NCBI RefSeq assembly: GCF_000758545.1
Contig: NZ_CP009279.1
Coordinates: 6,572,001 to 6,636,000, forward strand
Origin: Paenibacillus sp. FSL H7-0737
GTDB lineage: Bacteria > Bacillota > Bacilli > Paenibacillales > Paenibacillaceae
Direction: 5' to 3'
DNA length: 64,000 nt
Both the position numbers and the translations under genes were made by a program. This document shows, piece by piece, positions 62,099 to 64,000 of the stretch (the stretch's first letter is position 1; each line of letters opens with the position of its first letter). The notes under the pieces were generated by a model. It had not been told where the DNA came from. It saw nothing but the letters and a program-made list of their open reading frames with translations, and ran no database searches.

Positions 62099-63664
62099 AT
62101 GGATAAGGAAAAAGAAGATATGATTTTAACGGATCGACAGGGACATCCCATTACAGATAATCAAAATATACGAACGGTAGGAAATCGCGGGCCCTCGACG
62201 CTCGAAAACTACCACTTTATCGAGAAAATATCTCATTTTGATCGAGAGCGTATTCCGGAACGTGTTGTGCATGCTAGGGGTGCAGGAGCCCACGGGTATT
62301 TTGAAGCTTATGGAAAAGTAGGCGATGAACCCGTCTCGAAGTATACGCGTGCTAAGCTTTTTCAAGAAGCAGGCAAAAAAACACCTGTATTCGTAAGGTT
62401 TTCAACAGTGGTTCATGGCGTGTACTCTCCGGAGACCTTTCGTGATCCACGTGGCTTCGCCACAAAGTTCTATACAGAGGATGGCAACTGGGACTTGGTC
62501 GGCAACAATCTGAAGATTTTCTTTATCCGTGATCCGCTGAAATTTCCCGACATGGTGCATGCTTTCAAGCCAGATCCCGTGACCAATCTGCAAAACCCAG
62601 AGCGGATGTTTGATTTCGTATCGAACTCTCCTGAAGCTACTCATATGATTACATTCCTGTTCTCTCCTTGGGGGATTCCAGCCAACTATCGGCAGATGCA
62701 GGGGTCTGGAGTTAATACCTATAAATGGGTGAATGAAAACGGCGAAGCTGTCTTAATCAAATACCATTGGGAGCCGCTGAAACATGGCATTAAGAATCTA
62801 ACTCAGCAAGCCGCTGAGGATATACAAGCCAAAAACGTCAGCCATGCTACGCAGGATCTATATGAGGCTATTGCGCGCAAGGATTACCCTGAATGGGAGC
62901 TTTGTTTGCAAATCCTGAGTGACGATGAGCATCCTGAGCTCGATTTTGATCCACTCGATCCTACTAAGCTTTGGGATCATGAACGTTTTCCATTTTTACC
63001 TGTAGGGAAGATGGTTCTGGATCGAAACCCAGACAATTATTTTGCCGAGGTCGAACAGGTCGCTTTCGGGACTGGAGTTCTGGTAGACGGTCTTGATTTC
63101 TCGGATGACAAGTTGCTGCAAGGCCGGACGTTCTCCTATTCGGATACCCAGCGGCACCGGGTGGGCGCCAACTACATTCAATTACCGATCAACGCTCCAA
63201 AGACAAGGGTAGCAACGAATCAGCGGGATGGGCAAATGACTTATCATGTGGATAAGGCGCCTGAGCAAAACCCACATGTGAATTACGAACCTTCCTCGCT
63301 TGGCGGGTTAAAGGAGGCAGCCCCTTCTGGCAAAGACCATCAACCGATGTATAATGACAGACTAGTTCGCGAGAAAATCAATCGTACAAATGACTTCGGG
63401 CAAGCTGGAGATACCTATCGCAAGTTCGAGGATTGGGAACGGGATGAATTGATTCATAACCTGGTCGATGCACTGAAAATATGTGCGCCTGTAATTCAAA
63501 ATAATATGATCGAACACTTCACAAAAGCTGATCCAGACTACGGTCGTCGAGTGGCTGAAGGTCTTGCTCAAGCCAAAGCCGACCACAAACATCTAGGTAC
63601 TTCAGATAATCGAGAAGGCGCGGAAATTGCGGAGCAATCCGGTAAACAAACCGATGGCTATTAG
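62099..63664 (+). CDS. katA: monofunctional heme catalase
   Basis: 521 residues from ATG 62099 (GAGAGGTGGAG upstream; GTG 62084 lies inside that site). Disproportionates hydrogen peroxide. Catalytic H58 in RVVHARGAGAHG, the RFSTVVHGVYSPETFRDPRG stretch, NWDLVGNNLKIFFIRD with the catalytic Asn, and proximal heme ligand Y347 in RTFSYSDTQRHRVG are all present. The length is a little above that of small-subunit catalases because of a C-terminal extension. A PerR site was sought upstream but not found with confidence. katA or katX cannot be separated by eye. Confidence 0.94.
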   Translation: MDKEKEDMILTDRQGHPITDNQNIRTVGNRGPSTLENYHFIEKISHFDRERIPERVVHARGAGAHGYFEAYGKVGDEPVSKYTRAKLFQEAGKKTPVFVRFSTVVHGVYSPETFRDPRGFATKFYTEDGNWDLVGNNLKIFFIRDPLKFPDMVHAFKPDPVTNLQNPERMFDFVSNSPEATHMITFLFSPWGIPANYRQMQGSGVNTYKWVNENGEAVLIKYHWEPLKHGIKNLTQQAAEDIQAKNVSHATQDLYEAIARKDYPEWELCLQILSDDEHPELDFDPLDPTKLWDHERFPFLPVGKMVLDRNPDNYFAEVEQVAFGTGVLVDGLDFSDDKLLQGRTFSYSDTQRHRVGANYIQLPINAPKTRVATNQRDGQMTYHVDKAPEQNPHVNYEPSSLGGLKEAAPSGKDHQPMYNDRLVREKINRTNDFGQAGDTYRKFEDWERDELIHNLVDALKICAPVIQNNMIEHFTKADPDYGRRVAEGLAQAKADHKHLGTSDNREGAEIAEQSGKQTDGY

Positions 63665-63673
63665 AAGTTAAAT

Positions 63674-63717
63674 GAAGGGTTAAGGGACCTGTTATAAGGG
63701 TTCTTTAACCTTTTTTT
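63674..63717 (+). terminator. terminator after catalase
   Basis: GGTTAAGGGACC pairs with GGGTTCTTTAACC around a short loop, then seven Ts. Confidence 0.88.
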
Positions 63718-63804
63718 GATTTTAAGAGCTTTCACTTTGCCATATTCACGTAACATATGAACACTATGATTATTGTGTAGCTAAGATCATAGGAGGAACA
63801 AACC

Positions 63805-64000
63805 GTGCAAAATACAACCATATTAATTACCGGTGGAACCGGATCTTGGGGACGACAACTCGTGAAACGGTTATTGGAAAGAGACCCAAAAGAAATCAGA
63901 ATATTTTCCCGCAATGAGTCACTTCAAGTAGAACTACAACAGGAATATCATCATAATCCCAAACTAACGTTCATCATCGGTGATATACGTGATAAGCAAG
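63805..64000 (+). CDS. PseB/CapD-type UDP-sugar dehydratase, 5' part
   Basis: 65 residues are visible from GTG 63805 (AGGAGG 8 nt upstream). ILITGGTGSWGRQLVKRLLE is the Rossmann nucleotide loop, and IRIFSRNES and FIIGDIRDKQ match UDP-GlcNAc 4,6-dehydratases of the PseB type, which start pseudaminic-acid or related surface-sugar synthesis. The gene continues beyond the window, so flagellar or capsule linkage is untested. Confidence 0.75.
   Translation, partial: MQNTTILITGGTGSWGRQLVKRLLERDPKEIRIFSRNESLQVELQQEYHHNPKLTFIIGDIRDKQ

Noticed and set aside
1..64000. CRISPR arrays, insertion sequences, prophage, tRNA or rRNA genes
   Set aside because: No regularly spaced repeats, transposase or integrase motifs, or conserved RNA gene sequences were noticed while reading both strands.

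Overview
The window looks like a chromosomal segment of a low-to-mid GC, spore-former-type Firmicute, most likely Paenibacillus or a close relative. Support for this comes from strong AGGAGG-type ribosome binding sites, frequent TTG/GTG starts, rho-independent terminators, copper-amine-oxidase-like stalk-domain secreted proteins, a PurR-type operator before guaC and B. subtilis-like families (RsbQ, YkoP-like, AlsT, VTC/DUF4956). I see no rRNA, tRNA, CRISPR array, insertion sequence or prophage. The gene content is dominated by signal transduction and the cell surface.

Layout. 1-4 kb: a VanR-like regulator, a VanY-like carboxypeptidase and a truncated VanZ-like gene, then a YdeI/OmpD-associated protein and a secreted NlpC/P60 hydrolase. 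4-5.6 kb: RidA-family protein and flavin monooxygenase. 5.8-9.3 kb: a membrane GGDEF-EAL protein and a 7TM-PAS-GGDEF cyclase. 9.3-10.6 kb: PhnA/YjdM, DUF4234, DUF2752. 10.6-18.4 kb: a NarL-type regulator coupled to a ~1690-residue pseudokinase/ATPase/GAF/histidine kinase, divergent from a cNMP-binding/AAA+/patatin fusion. 18.5-21.7 kb: LemA plus an orphan NarL-type regulator, and a sulfatase gene broken by a frameshift. 21.8-28 kb: a very large secreted M60 metallopeptidase whose leader carries a c-di-GMP-I riboswitch and terminator. 28-34 kb: a repeat protein, an EAL protein, Crp/Fnr, an LRR protein, an RsbQ-like hydrolase with a PAS-GGDEF cyclase, and an SDR. 34.4-41 kb: TetR, then a VTC/DUF4956/Cthe_2159-like lipoprotein operon divergent from an OmpR-type two-component system. 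41-49.6 kb: methyltransferase, permuted NlpC/P60 protein, CdsA-like protein, stalk-domain protein, UDG-like protein, amidohydrolase, chemoreceptor, polysaccharide deacetylase, YkoP-like protein. 49.6-53.6 kb: a sensor-domain membrane protein, a fused histidine kinase-response regulator and a secreted beta-propeller protein. 53.7-64 kb: a DinB remnant, LysE exporter, GMP reductase, lipid kinase, MFS exporter, TetR-DUF2798, a second RidA-family protein, alanine symporter, catalase, and the start of a PseB-like dehydratase.

How it fits together. Cyclic-di-GMP is the main theme: four GGDEF/EAL proteins and one c-di-GMP-sensing leader lie within about 27 kb, and the riboswitch sits before a mucin/glycan-binding metallopeptidase. 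Two cis-motif families seem to link genes. A 24-bp element (20/24 identical) lies before the patatin-fusion gene and before the LemA/sulfatase pair, and its palindromic core recurs near the kinase-regulator fusion. An 18-bp element lies 8 nt upstream of the -10 hexamers of both the OmpR-type two-component system and the VTC operon. All functional calls come from reading motifs and family resemblance by eye; no database search was run.
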